A stretch of DNA of 64,000 bases from Multivorans sp965232105 (GTDB lineage Bacteria > Acidobacteriota > Thermoanaerobaculia > Multivoradales > Multivoraceae). Below, piece by piece: positions 35,180 to 44,366 of the stretch. Positions within the stretch are counted from its first letter, which is position 1. Each line of letters starts with the position of its first letter. The translations under genes and the position numbers were made by a program. The notes beneath the pieces are model-generated. The model saw nothing but the letters and a program-made list of their open reading frames with translations. It was not told the DNA's origin and did no database searches. Where the stretch lies: contig OZ246956.1 of assembly GCA_965232105.1 (NCBI GenBank), positions 124,001 through 188,000 on the forward strand, written 5' to 3'.

Positions 35180-36207
35180 GAGGCGCCTCCTTCGGCGTCC
35201 GCCGCGCCATCGAGCGCGGCGATGAGTTCCAGGAGCCGGTGCAGGTAGCCCCAGCCGTTGTCGAACCAGGCGATCGTCTTCGAGACGTGATCCCCCAGCG
35301 TCATCGTCGCCTGGGAGTCGAAGATGCACGTCGCCCGGCTGCCCGCCGTGTCGGCCGAGACGATCGCCTCGCGCTCGAAGCGCAGCCGGCCATTCCAGTC
35401 GCCGTCGGCGGCGGCCGCCACCGCATCGTTGACCGAGTCGACCGTCACCGCGGCGCGGTGCCAGCAGACCAGATCGACGACGGAGCCGCTCGACACCGGC
35501 ACGTTCATCGCCGACGCCGAGAGTTTGCCGCCGAGTGCGGGCAGCACGCCCTCGAGTTCCGCCGCAGCCTCGGTCGCCGAAGGAATGATGTTCTCGCCCG
35601 CCGCCCGGCCCGACCGCAGTTCGTGCGCCGGCACGTCGGCGAGACGGGAACCCGCGCCGTAGGCACGCACGGAACTGATGAACGCCTGCTCGACGCCGAA
35701 CGCCCCGTCGAGGATCCGAAGCAGCGGCCCCGCGCAGTGCGCCGTGAACGAGCCGGCGGACACGATCCGGTCGGACGGCTCGATCCGGTCATCGTTCAGT
35801 CCGACCACGACCGTCCGGTCCAGCTCGCCGCCCGGCGGCGCGCAGAGGACGACGCGTTCGGCGCCCGCTTCAAGGTGCCCTTCGAGCTCGCTCCGCGTGG
35901 GCTGCGTGTCCCGGAAGTCGACGACGGTCGCGACGCCCAGATCGCCCCAGGGCGCCTCACCGGCGCTGCCGGCGCGCACCAGGCTCGCGCACGAGCCGTC
36001 GACGCAGAGGCTGCCGTTCCGAAGTTCGACATCCGCGTCGAGCGGCCAGGGAAGGGTCGAGAAGCGCAGCAGGTAGCGCAGCATGTCGGGGTCGGCAGTT
36101 TCGGCCACCGCGGCGACCTCGATTTCGGGGCGGTCCAGGGCAAGGCGAAACAGGCTTCGCCCCAAGAGGCTGAAGCCCATGATTCCAATGCGGTTCGTTG
36201 TCGTCAT
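35176..36207 (-). CDS. GAPDH-like pseudoenzyme lacking catalytic Cys and His
   Basis: 343 residues that align over their full length with GAPDH: IGIMGFSLLGRSLFR, HLEAGAERVVLCAPPGG, ENIIPSATEAAAE and AWFDNGWGYLHRL. The nucleophile Cys is Phe154 (SAGSFTAHC), the catalytic His is Arg181 (SSVRAYG), and one Gly of the NAD loop is lost (GFSLLG). It therefore cannot use the usual mechanism. The frame is clean and coupled to the active gap through ATGA, so it is an expressed protein and not a decaying gene. Possible roles are a regulatory or structural partner in a mixed tetramer, or a sensor. The start at 36207 removes a spurious Arg-rich extension. Confidence 0.85.
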   Translation of the reverse strand: MTTTNRIGIMGFSLLGRSLFRLALDRPEIEVAAVAETADPDMLRYLLRFSTLPWPLDADVELRNGSLCVDGSCASLVRAGSAGEAPWGDLGVATVVDFRDTQPTRSELEGHLEAGAERVVLCAPPGGELDRTVVVGLNDDRIEPSDRIVSAGSFTAHCAGPLLRILDGAFGVEQAFISSVRAYGAGSRLADVPAHELRSGRAAGENIIPSATEAAAELEGVLPALGGKLSASAMNVPVSSGSVVDLVCWHRAAVTVDSVNDAVAAAADGDWNGRLRFEREAIVSADTAGSRATCIFDSQATMTLGDHVSKTIAWFDNGWGYLHRLLELIAALDGAADAEGGAS

Positions 36208-36315
36208 CCAGGTAGCAAAATTAGTCAGCGTGGAAGAAGAAGCCGTCAAAGGGCGACGGCAGGATAACCGACCCGGACCACACCGTCTGTGCCGGAAACC
36301 GGCCTGCGGCAAGCC

Positions 36316-37602
36316 TCAGTCGGTTGCGTACGCGGAGACCAGGATCTCCATCGTGTGGCGCACCGGAATCGGCGCGCCCAGACGCCGGGCGTGACTCTGG
36401 ATCTGCGTCAGGCAACCGATGTTGCCGGTGGCGATCACGTCCGGCTCGCTCTCCAGAAGAGCCTCCGCCTTCTTGCGCCCCAGGCGGGCCGCGAGTTCGG
36501 GCTCTTCGAGGTTGTAGATACCCGCCGAACCACAGCAGATCTCCCAGTCACGCGGCTCGACCAGGGTCAGGTTCGGCACCTGCGCCAGCAACTGCCGGGG
36601 TCCCGCCCGCTCCGACTGGGCGTGGGCCAGGTGGCAGGCGTCGTGGTAGGCCACCCGCAGCGGCTCCGGCAGCGGCGGCGGCGCCTCGGTTTCGAGAGCC
36701 GAAAGGAAAGTCGAGACATCACGAACTTTGGCGGCAAGGGCACCGGCGGCTGCCTCTTCCGGCCGGCCGGCGAACAGCAGACCGTACTCCTCGAGGCCCG
36801 AACCGCAGCCGGCCGCGTTGGTGAGCACCGCGTCGACGTCCGGCAAGAGACCGTCACGCCCGAGGACGTTCAAGAGGGCGCCAGCGGCGGCGCGGGCCCG
36901 CGGCGCGTCACCGGCGTGAAACGCGAGCGAACCGCAACACGCCTCCTCTCCGGGAACGACGACCTCGACTCCGCGGCGCGTAAGCACATCGATCGTCGCC
37001 TGGTGAATCCGCGGCGCCAGCACCTGCTGCGCGCAACCGGCGAGAAGGGCCACGCGGGCGCGCTGCTCGCCGACCGCCGGGAACACGCCGAAGCCGACTT
37101 CCGCACGGTCCGCACCCTCGGGCAGCAGATCGAGCGGCGCGGCAAGCCGCGCCGGCAGCAGCGCGCGGAACGGCGCCGCGAGGCGGCCCAGCCGCAGCAT
37201 CCACCGCAGGCGGCCGGGGCTCGCCAGCGTGTCCAGCATCAGCCCACGCCAGAGGCGGTCCGGCAGGGAGCGCCGCCGGCCGTCCTCGGCCAGTTCCCGG
37301 AACGGCATCAGCAGTTCGCCGTACTCGACGCCCGACGGGCAGGCAGTGACGCACGCCATGCACCCCAGGCATGGGTCGATGTGCTCCAGCGCCTCCTCGA
37401 GTTCCAGGCCGCCCTCGAGCACCTCCTTCATCAGCACGATGCGGCCACGCGGCGAGTCCATCTCCTCGCCGAGTTCGACGTACGTCGGGCACGTCGGCAG
37501 GCAGAAGCCGCAGTGAACGCAGGCCGAAACCGCGTTCGCCATCGCCGAGGCCGAGTCGCCGACCTCGCTCCGCAGCGCGTCCAGCTCGATCGCGTGCTGC
37601 AT
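36316..37602 (-). CDS. glcF: Glycolate oxidase iron-sulfur subunit
   Basis: 428 residues. Two 4Fe-4S ferredoxin motifs, CVHCGFCLPTCPTY (about 28-41) and CLGCMACVTACPSGVEYGE (about 78-96), are followed by two CCG-type Cys-rich domains (GEEACCGSLAFHAG and DWEICCGSAGIYN, each with an upstream Cys). This is the GlcF layout. With GlcD and GlcE it oxidises glycolate to glyoxylate at the membrane. glcD and glcE are not in the window. The malate synthase gene lies 52 bp upstream on the same strand, which fits glyoxylate use. Confidence 0.9.
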   Translation of the reverse strand: MQHAIELDALRSEVGDSASAMANAVSACVHCGFCLPTCPTYVELGEEMDSPRGRIVLMKEVLEGGLELEEALEHIDPCLGCMACVTACPSGVEYGELLMPFRELAEDGRRRSLPDRLWRGLMLDTLASPGRLRWMLRLGRLAAPFRALLPARLAAPLDLLPEGADRAEVGFGVFPAVGEQRARVALLAGCAQQVLAPRIHQATIDVLTRRGVEVVVPGEEACCGSLAFHAGDAPRARAAAGALLNVLGRDGLLPDVDAVLTNAAGCGSGLEEYGLLFAGRPEEAAAGALAAKVRDVSTFLSALETEAPPPLPEPLRVAYHDACHLAHAQSERAGPRQLLAQVPNLTLVEPRDWEICCGSAGIYNLEEPELAARLGRKKAEALLESEPDVIATGNIGCLTQIQSHARRLGAPIPVRHTMEILVSAYATD

Positions 37603-37654
37603 CGGCGGGAGCGTAGCGCAGCGGTGAGCGCCGGCTTCTGGAGCTTCCGCCGCG

Positions 37655-39226
37655 CTAGATGTGCTGGTAGGCCTGCAGGGTCAGGAACTCCTGGAACTCG
37701 GAACCGAGCACCAGGTCGTCGAGCAGTTCCACGGCGAGGCCGTAGCGGCTCGCTTCGCGGCCGCCGAGCTGGCGCAACTCCTCGTCACGCACCTGCTCGT
37801 AGAGCTCGGGCGTAACCTGCTCGCCATTGTCCATCCGCGCGCCTCTGTGGACCCACTGCCAGAGCTGGGCGCGGGCGATCTCCGCGGTCGCCGCGTCTTC
37901 CATCAGGTTGTTGATCGCCGCCGCGCCGTTGCCGTTGAGCCAGGAGTTCATGTACTGGAGTCCCACCGACACGTTGTTGCGCAAGCCCTGCTCGGTCAGC
38001 GTGCCGCCGGGCACGTTCAGATCGATCAGGCTGCCGGGCTCCACCGAAACGTCCTGGCGCAGCCGCTCCTTCTGGTTCGGGCGGCCCTCCATCTTCGTGG
38101 AGAACACCTCCAGGGCGATCGGCACCAGGTCCGGATGGGCAACCCAACTGCCGTCGAACCCGTCGCCGGCCTCGCGCTCCTTGTCGGCCGTGACCGCCGC
38201 CAGCGCCGTCGCGTTGACCTCCGCGTCCCGCCGGCTGGGGATGAAGGCGGCCATGCCGCCGATCGCGTGAGCCCCGCGGCTATGGCAGGTGCGAACCAGC
38301 AGCTCCGTGTAGGAGCGCATGAAGGGCACGGTCATCGTGATCTGGCCGCGGTCCGGCAGCACGAGGTCTTCGCGGAACGCGAACTTCTTGATCGCGCTGA
38401 AGATGTAGTCCCAGCGGCCGGCGTTCAGCCCCGCCGAGTGGTCCCGCAGCTCGTAGAGGATCTCCTCCATCTCGAAGGCGGCGAGGATCGTCTCGATCAG
38501 CACCGTGGCGCGGACGCTGCCCCGCGGCACTCCGAGCGCATCCTGGGCGGCAACGAAGATGTCATTCCAGAGCCGCGCCTCGTGCCGGTTCTCCAGCTTC
38601 GGCAGGTAGAAGTACGGACCGCTGCCGCGGCTGAGCGCCGCCTTCGCGTTATGGAAGAAGTAGAGGGCGAAGTCGAAGATGCCGGCCGAGACGGGCTGGC
38701 CGGAGTGGAGGGCGTTCTTCTCGATCAGATGCCAGCCGCGCGGACGCACGAGCAGGGTGGCGATCTCGTCCTTGAGGCGGTACTCCTTGCCATTGCCGGG
38801 GCTCGTGAACTCCAACTGCTTGCGCACCGCGTCGTACAGGTTCTGCTGACCCTCGATCACGTTGCGCCAGCTCGGGCTCAGCGCGTCCTCGATGTCGGCC
38901 ATGAAGACCTTGGCGCCGGAGTTCAGCGCGTTGATCATCATTTTGCGGTCGACGGGGCCCGTGATCTCGGCCCAGCGGCAGTTCAGGTCCGCGGGCGTGG
39001 GCGCCACCTTCCAGTCCGCGTCGCGGACTTCCTGCGTCTCAGCCGGGAAGGTCGGATCCTCGCCAGCCTGAATGCGGGCGTGGCGATCCACCCGGTCCTG
39101 GAGCAAGTGCACCCGGCGCTCCTCGAATTGGCGGCAAAGGTCGCCCGCAAACTCGAGCGCCTCCGGGGTCAGGATGTGTTCCGCCGCCTCAAAGTCGCGT
39201 GGTCCGGTGATCTCGATTCCGCTCAT
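37655..39226 (-). CDS. aceB: Malate synthase A
   Basis: A 523-residue enzyme condensing glyoxylate with acetyl-CoA to malate. Motifs include FMADIEDALSPSWRNV, RPRGWHLIEKN and RGSGPYFYLPKLENR. A catalytic Asp lies near the C-terminus in MEDAATAEIARAQLWQWVH, and GGMAAFIPSRRD is also present. Length is normal for form A (about 530). ATG 39226 is preceded by GGGAGA and gives a normal N-terminus. It diverges from the tricorn-like gene across 202 bp. No isocitrate lyase is seen, so glycolate via GlcF may be the source of glyoxylate. Confidence 0.93.
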   Translation of the reverse strand: MSGIEITGPRDFEAAEHILTPEALEFAGDLCRQFEERRVHLLQDRVDRHARIQAGEDPTFPAETQEVRDADWKVAPTPADLNCRWAEITGPVDRKMMINALNSGAKVFMADIEDALSPSWRNVIEGQQNLYDAVRKQLEFTSPGNGKEYRLKDEIATLLVRPRGWHLIEKNALHSGQPVSAGIFDFALYFFHNAKAALSRGSGPYFYLPKLENRHEARLWNDIFVAAQDALGVPRGSVRATVLIETILAAFEMEEILYELRDHSAGLNAGRWDYIFSAIKKFAFREDLVLPDRGQITMTVPFMRSYTELLVRTCHSRGAHAIGGMAAFIPSRRDAEVNATALAAVTADKEREAGDGFDGSWVAHPDLVPIALEVFSTKMEGRPNQKERLRQDVSVEPGSLIDLNVPGGTLTEQGLRNNVSVGLQYMNSWLNGNGAAAINNLMEDAATAEIARAQLWQWVHRGARMDNGEQVTPELYEQVRDEELRQLGGREASRYGLAVELLDDLVLGSEFQEFLTLQAYQHI

Positions 39227-39428
39227 GCTGCCGTCTCCCAGAACCGGCCCCGGCCGGCCTCTCGTTCGTCGTTTTTCCGCAACCTGCCCCCACCAGGACT
39301 CGTAGACCTGTCTGGCGAAGCGGCGGCAGCTTACCGGATGCCGGCGAAGGCGCCGGGCCACCGGGCGAACGTGAGACAATGCCGCGGCGCTGACGCTTTG
39401 AAGCGCTGTCCCGCGACCGGAGGTTTCA

Positions 39429-42400
39429 ATGATCGTCCCCCGTCAAGTGCCGCGCGCCACCTTGTGCGCCACCCTCCTGGCCGTCACCGTGCTGGCGGCG
39501 CCGGCTCGGGCCCAGACCGGCGAGCCGACCAGGCTGCTCCGCTTCCCGGACCTCTCCGGCGACCGGATCGCGTTCACCTACGCGGGCGACATCTGGCTCG
39601 CTTCGGCGGACGGGGGCACGGCGACGCGCCTCACTTCCCATCCCGGCCTGGAGCTGTTCGCCAGGTTCTCGCCGGACGGTTCGCAGATCGCCTTCACCGG
39701 CCAGTACGACGGCGACGAGCAGGTCTACGTCGTGGACACGGCGGGCGGCGCGCCCCGGCAATTGACCTTCTACCCCGCCGCCGGGCCCCTGGCGCCGCGG
39801 TGGGGCTACGACTACCAGGTCTACGGCTGGTCTCCCGACGGCAAGTCCGTTCTGTTCCGGTCGTTGCGGGACGGCTGGGACCTGGGTGACACGAAGCTGT
39901 TCCTGGTCGACACCGCAGGGGGATTGCCGAGACCGCTGCCGATGCCGGAGTCGGGCGGCGGCGATCTTTCGCCCGACGGACAGCGCGTCGTCTACTCGCC
40001 GGTGACCCGGGACTTCCGGCACTGGAAGCGCTACGAAGGAGGCTGGGCGCAGGATCTGTGGATCCTCGACATCGACAGCCTGGAATCGATCCAGGTGACG
40101 GACCACAAGCGCTCCGATCGCGACCCGATGTGGATCGGCGACACGATCTACTTCTCCTCCGACCGCGACGGCACGCTGAACCTGTATGCCTACGAGGTCA
40201 ATTCGGGCGAGCTTTCCCAGCTCACGAACGAAGACCGATGGGACGTGCGTTGGCCCAGCGCCGACAAGGCGAACCGGCGCATCGTGTACGAGAAGGCGGG
40301 GGCGCTCGAGATCTTCGACCTCGCCTCCGGCGCCGCCCGCCCGGTCCCCATCCACGTGCCGACGGACCAGCTCGCCCGCCGTCCCGGTCGGGTTTCGGCT
40401 GCCAACCGGGTGTCCGGTTTCTCGCTCAGCCCGAAAGCGAAGCGTGCCGCATTCTCGGCTCGCGGCGACATCTTCACCGTCCCGGCCGAGCACGGCCCGA
40501 CCCGCAACCTGACCCACTCCTCCGGCGCCAACGACAGCGGCCCGGCGTGGTCTCCGGACGGCCGGAGGATCGCCTTCACGTCCGACCGGACCGGGGAGAC
40601 GGAGATCTGGGCCGTCAGCCAGGACGGCAGCGGCGAACCGGTTCAGCTCACGCAAGGCAGCGTCGGCCGCCACTACAACAACCTGCTCTGGTCGCCGAAG
40701 AGCGACCGCATCGCCTTCATCGACCAGCAGGGCCGGCTCGGCATCGTCGACGCGGGCGATCAGAGCGGCGACGACGCGGCGCCGGCCGGGCCACGCGACA
40801 TCATCGAAGTCGCCGACGACCCACGGCCCTTCGGCACCGGTTTCGACTGGTCGCCCAACGGCGACTACCTCGCCGTTTCACTTGGCGACGACAACGACTT
40901 CAGTTCGATCCACCTGTTCGAAGTCGAGAGCGGAACGCTCACCCGCGTGACGTCCGAACTCTGGAACGACTTCTTCCCCGTCTTCGACCCGGGCGGCGAC
41001 TACCTCTACTTCTTCTCCGACCGGCAGTTCCAGCCGCAGATCGCGACCTTCGAGTACAACTACGCCGCCGACCGCGAGACCTACCTCTACGCGCTCGCCC
41101 TGCGCGAGGACACGCCCCACCCCTTCCCGCCCCGCAGCGACGAGGTGGAGATCGAGGACGACGAGGCGGAGGACGAGAAGGACGACGGCGAGAACGGCGA
41201 GAACGGCGAGAAGGAGGCCGACGGCGACGACGATTCCGACGAGGACTCGGACAACAACCCGGACGCCGACGAACCCGAGGACGACGAGCGCGACCGGATC
41301 GACCTCGACGGTCTCGCCCAGCGCATCGCCCGCTTCCCCCTCGAAGCGGACAACTACATCGGCCTCGGCGCCGCGGAGGGCAAGGTCCTCTACGTGCGGG
41401 GCGGCGCCGGCTACCTCGGACGCTCGTCCGACATCCAGCCCGAAGTCTTCTCGTACGACCTGAAGAAGCGTGAAGGCAAGAGCCTGGCCAAGGGCATCGG
41501 CGGCCTCGTCCTCTCCGGTGACGGCAAGAAGCTGCTGGTCCGCGAGGGCCGGTCCTATCGCCTGCTCGACGTCGGCGGCGGTCCGGCGAAGACGCTCTCG
41601 CTCGCCGGCCTGACCGTCGACCGGGTGCCGGCCGAGGAGTGGGCGCAGATCTTCGACGAGGTCTGGCGCCGGTTCCGCGACTTCTTCTACGCCCCGAACA
41701 TGCACGGCTACGACTGGGAGGCGCTGCGCGAGCAGTACCGCCCGCTGCTCGCCCACGTCGGCCACCGCAGCGACCTGAACTATGTGATGAGCGAGATGGT
41801 CGCCGAGCTGAACGTCTCCCACGCCTACGTCTCGGGCGGCGACTACGAGGCGCCCGACCGGCCGCGCGCCGCCCTGCTCGGCGCCCGCTTCGAACTGGAC
41901 GAGGGCGCCGGCCGCTACCGGTTCTCCCGCATCTTCGAGGGCCAGAACGAGGAACCCCGCTACCGCTCGCCGCTGACCGAGATCGGCGTCGGCATCGGCG
42001 AGGGCGACTACCTGTTCGCGATCCAGGGCCGCGAGCTGACCCGGGCGACGAATCCGTTCCAGCTCCTGCGCGAGGCCGGACGCGGGCCGCTCGAGTTGAC
42101 CGTCGGTTCGAGCGCCGACCGCGGCGAGGCGAGGAACGTGCTCGTCGATCCGATCTCGAGCGAAGACGCCCTGATCTACCTGGCCTGGACCGAGCGCAGC
42201 CGAAGAATCGTCGAGGAGCGCGGCGGCGGCCGGATCGGCTACCTGCACATCCCCGACATGTCGGCGAGCGGCATCCGGGAGTGGATCAAGTGGTACTACG
42301 GCCAGGTCCGCAAGGAGGCCCTGGTCGTCGACGTCCGCTCGAACGGCGGCGGCAACGTCTCGCCGATGATCATCGAGCGTCTTCGCCGCGAGACCCTGAT

Positions 42401-42836
42401 GCTCGACTTCGAGCGCAACCGCGACTCCGTTGACACGTCGCCGGGCGGCGTCTTCCACGGCCACCTGGTATGCGTGATCGACGAGGACACCGCCTCGGAC
42501 GGCGACCAGTTCGCGTACCAGTTCCGCCGCGCCGGGTTAGGGCCCATCGTCGGCAAGCGGAGCTGGGGCGGCGTCGTCGGCATCTACGGGAGGGCGCCGC
42601 TGATCGACGGCGGCTCGGTCAACGTGCCCGAGGCCGGCTCCGCCGACCCCGAGGGCAACTGGGTGATCGAGGGCTACGGCGTCGACCCGGATGTCGAGGT
42701 CACCAACCTGCCGCGCGACATCCTCGACGGCCGCGACCCGCAACTCGAGCGAGCCGTCGACCTGATGCTCGAGAAGCTCGCCGAAGACCCCCGCACCCTT
42801 CCCGGCCGCCCAGCCGACCCGATCAAGACCCCGTAG
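39429..42836 (+). CDS. Tricorn-like S41-family protease
   Basis: 1135 residues with a signal peptide (ending APARAQ). Two beta-propeller regions of WD40/TolB-like blades follow (repeats such as ARFSPDGSQIAFTGQYDG and PAWSPDGRRIAFTSDRTG). Then come a core domain (VWRRFRDFFYAPNMHGYDW), a PDZ-like domain and the S41 catalytic domain. Its likely nucleophile is Ser1023 in DEDTASDGDQF. A run of about 50 residues near 570-620 is almost all Asp, Glu, Gly and Asn and may be a calcium-binding or spacer insert in the second propeller. Bacterial tricorn homologues degrade peptides; the signal peptide puts this one in the periplasm. A GGAGG site precedes the start. Confidence 0.9.
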   Translation: MIVPRQVPRATLCATLLAVTVLAAPARAQTGEPTRLLRFPDLSGDRIAFTYAGDIWLASADGGTATRLTSHPGLELFARFSPDGSQIAFTGQYDGDEQVYVVDTAGGAPRQLTFYPAAGPLAPRWGYDYQVYGWSPDGKSVLFRSLRDGWDLGDTKLFLVDTAGGLPRPLPMPESGGGDLSPDGQRVVYSPVTRDFRHWKRYEGGWAQDLWILDIDSLESIQVTDHKRSDRDPMWIGDTIYFSSDRDGTLNLYAYEVNSGELSQLTNEDRWDVRWPSADKANRRIVYEKAGALEIFDLASGAARPVPIHVPTDQLARRPGRVSAANRVSGFSLSPKAKRAAFSARGDIFTVPAEHGPTRNLTHSSGANDSGPAWSPDGRRIAFTSDRTGETEIWAVSQDGSGEPVQLTQGSVGRHYNNLLWSPKSDRIAFIDQQGRLGIVDAGDQSGDDAAPAGPRDIIEVADDPRPFGTGFDWSPNGDYLAVSLGDDNDFSSIHLFEVESGTLTRVTSELWNDFFPVFDPGGDYLYFFSDRQFQPQIATFEYNYAADRETYLYALALREDTPHPFPPRSDEVEIEDDEAEDEKDDGENGENGEKEADGDDDSDEDSDNNPDADEPEDDERDRIDLDGLAQRIARFPLEADNYIGLGAAEGKVLYVRGGAGYLGRSSDIQPEVFSYDLKKREGKSLAKGIGGLVLSGDGKKLLVREGRSYRLLDVGGGPAKTLSLAGLTVDRVPAEEWAQIFDEVWRRFRDFFYAPNMHGYDWEALREQYRPLLAHVGHRSDLNYVMSEMVAELNVSHAYVSGGDYEAPDRPRAALLGARFELDEGAGRYRFSRIFEGQNEEPRYRSPLTEIGVGIGEGDYLFAIQGRELTRATNPFQLLREAGRGPLELTVGSSADRGEARNVLVDPISSEDALIYLAWTERSRRIVEERGGGRIGYLHIPDMSASGIREWIKWYYGQVRKEALVVDVRSNGGGNVSPMIIERLRRETLMLDFERNRDSVDTSPGGVFHGHLVCVIDEDTASDGDQFAYQFRRAGLGPIVGKRSWGGVVGIYGRAPLIDGGSVNVPEAGSADPEGNWVIEGYGVDPDVEVTNLPRDILDGRDPQLERAVDLMLEKLAEDPRTLPGRPADPIKTP

Positions 42837-42859
42837 CATCGAAAACCTGCGAGACTCCC

Positions 42860-44332
42860 ATGCACACCTACCACCATCGTTCACCGGCAGACTCCGCGAC
42901 AGGAACTGGGTGCGCCGGCCTTCTGGCCGGCATCCGGCGCAAGGCGCCGGCCTCCGGGAATCCTGCCGTCCTAGCAGCCACTCTGATCGCCGCCGCCCTG
43001 CTGGCGGCGCCCACCCTCGGTGCTGAAGCCGACGCCAACGACTGGCCCGGCTTCCGCGGCGCCGACGGCAGCGGCATCGCCCGCTCGGGCCCCGGCCCGG
43101 CCGCCGACCTCACGCTCGAACGCGACCTGCTCTGGAAGGCGAAGATCGAGGGCCGCGGCCACTCCTCGCCGGTCGTCGCGGACGGCCGCGTGTTCCTGAC
43201 CACGGCGATCGTCGGCGAGCCGATTCCAGGCGCCGGGCCGCCCGAACACACGTTCGGAGGACAACCCTTCCGCCACCCGCAAGCCACCGACGGCAACCGT
43301 CACCACACAATGAAGGTGATCGCGCTCGACGCCGACCAGGGCGACCTGCTCTGGTCGCACACGGCCTACGCCGGCAGGGTCTACGACGACCGCCATTCCG
43401 AATCGTCCTACGCCTCGCCGACACCGGTCACCGACGGTGAGCGGGTCTACGCCTACTTCGGCTCCGAGGGTGTCTACGCCTACACGATGGACGGCGAGCC
43501 GATCTGGGAACGCGATATCGGAGACATCAAGACGGTCGGCCTCGGCGTCGGCTCGTCACCGGTGCTCAGCGACGGTCTGCTGATCATCCTGGCCGACGAG
43601 GACAGCGGCGACGACTCCTTCATCGTCGCTCTCGACGCCGCAACCGGCGAGGAAGCCTGGAAGCGGAAGCGGCCCGTCCAGGCGAGCTGGGCAACGCCCA
43701 TCGTGGTCGAGCACGACGGCCAGAAGCAGTTGTTGACGACCGGCTACGAGTACGTCATCGCCTACGACCCCACCGACGGCAGCGAGCTGTGGCGCGCGAA
43801 GGGCCTCGAGAACAACGCGATCCACACACCGATGACCGTCGGCGACCTGGCGGTCTTCACGTCCGGCTACCCCGGCAAGGTCGTCTTCGCGATTCCCCTC
43901 GACAGCCGCGGCGACCTGACCGGCGACGACCCGCGGGTCTGGACCTACCGCAAGGGCACCGGCTACGTGCCCTCGAACCTGCTCTACGACGGACTGCTCT
44001 ACCTGACGAACGACGGCGGCGTGATCACCTGCCTCGATGCGCGCACCGGCGAAGTGGTCTACGAAGGCGGGCGGCTGCCGATCCGCGGCCGCTACTCCGC
44101 CTCCATGGTCGGCGGCGGCGGGCGGATCCTGATGGTCAACACGGACGGCGACGCGGCGATCATCCGCGCCGGCCGGGAGCACGAGGTCCTCGGCAGCTTC
44201 TCGCTCGGCGAATCGGTCTGGGCGACCCCGGCGATCGTGGGCGACCGCCTCTACGTGCGCGGCCGCGAGCACCTGTTCGCGCTCGGTCCGGCCGGCGGCA
44301 AGGCCGACTCGACCGGCGGCGACGCACCCTGA
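42860..44332 (+). CDS. PQQ-binding-like beta-propeller repeat protein
   Basis: 490 residues. The hydrophobic export segment (LAATLIAAALLAAPTLGAEA) starts unusually late, near residue 38. Repeats follow with the pattern of PQQ/quinoprotein-like blades: DWPGFRGADGSG, VIALDADQGDLLWSH, VALDAATGEEAWKRKR and CLDARTGEVVYEGG. No redox partner motif is present, so it is more likely a scaffold than a dehydrogenase. The first 35 residues are partly encoded by a REP-like palindrome (42911-42950). It follows the tricorn-like gene by 23 bp, so the two are probably cotranscribed. A later start near the hydrophobic segment is possible. Confidence 0.82.
   Translation: MHTYHHRSPADSATGTGCAGLLAGIRRKAPASGNPAVLAATLIAAALLAAPTLGAEADANDWPGFRGADGSGIARSGPGPAADLTLERDLLWKAKIEGRGHSSPVVADGRVFLTTAIVGEPIPGAGPPEHTFGGQPFRHPQATDGNRHHTMKVIALDADQGDLLWSHTAYAGRVYDDRHSESSYASPTPVTDGERVYAYFGSEGVYAYTMDGEPIWERDIGDIKTVGLGVGSSPVLSDGLLIILADEDSGDDSFIVALDAATGEEAWKRKRPVQASWATPIVVEHDGQKQLLTTGYEYVIAYDPTDGSELWRAKGLENNAIHTPMTVGDLAVFTSGYPGKVVFAIPLDSRGDLTGDDPRVWTYRKGTGYVPSNLLYDGLLYLTNDGGVITCLDARTGEVVYEGGRLPIRGRYSASMVGGGGRILMVNTDGDAAIIRAGREHEVLGSFSLGESVWATPAIVGDRLYVRGREHLFALGPAGGKADSTGGDAP
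42911..42950. repeat. REP-like palindrome, copy 2, inside a coding region
   Basis: Outer arms gcgccgg (42912-42918) and ccggcgc (42934-42940) overlap an inner hairpin ccggcc/ggccgg with a ttct loop. The same outer arms with catccggcgc occur at 53688-53731. Here the element is read in frame as part of the N-terminal extension of the beta-propeller protein. Confidence 0.5.
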
Positions 44333-44366
44333 CCCGCCACGGGGTGCGCCGGTAGCCTGACGCCCT

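Noticed and set aside
35176..36207. GAPDH paralogue as a decaying pseudogene
   Set aside because: The frame is full length with no disruption, conserved motifs remain outside the active site, and it is start-stop coupled to gap. Selected loss of catalysis fits better.
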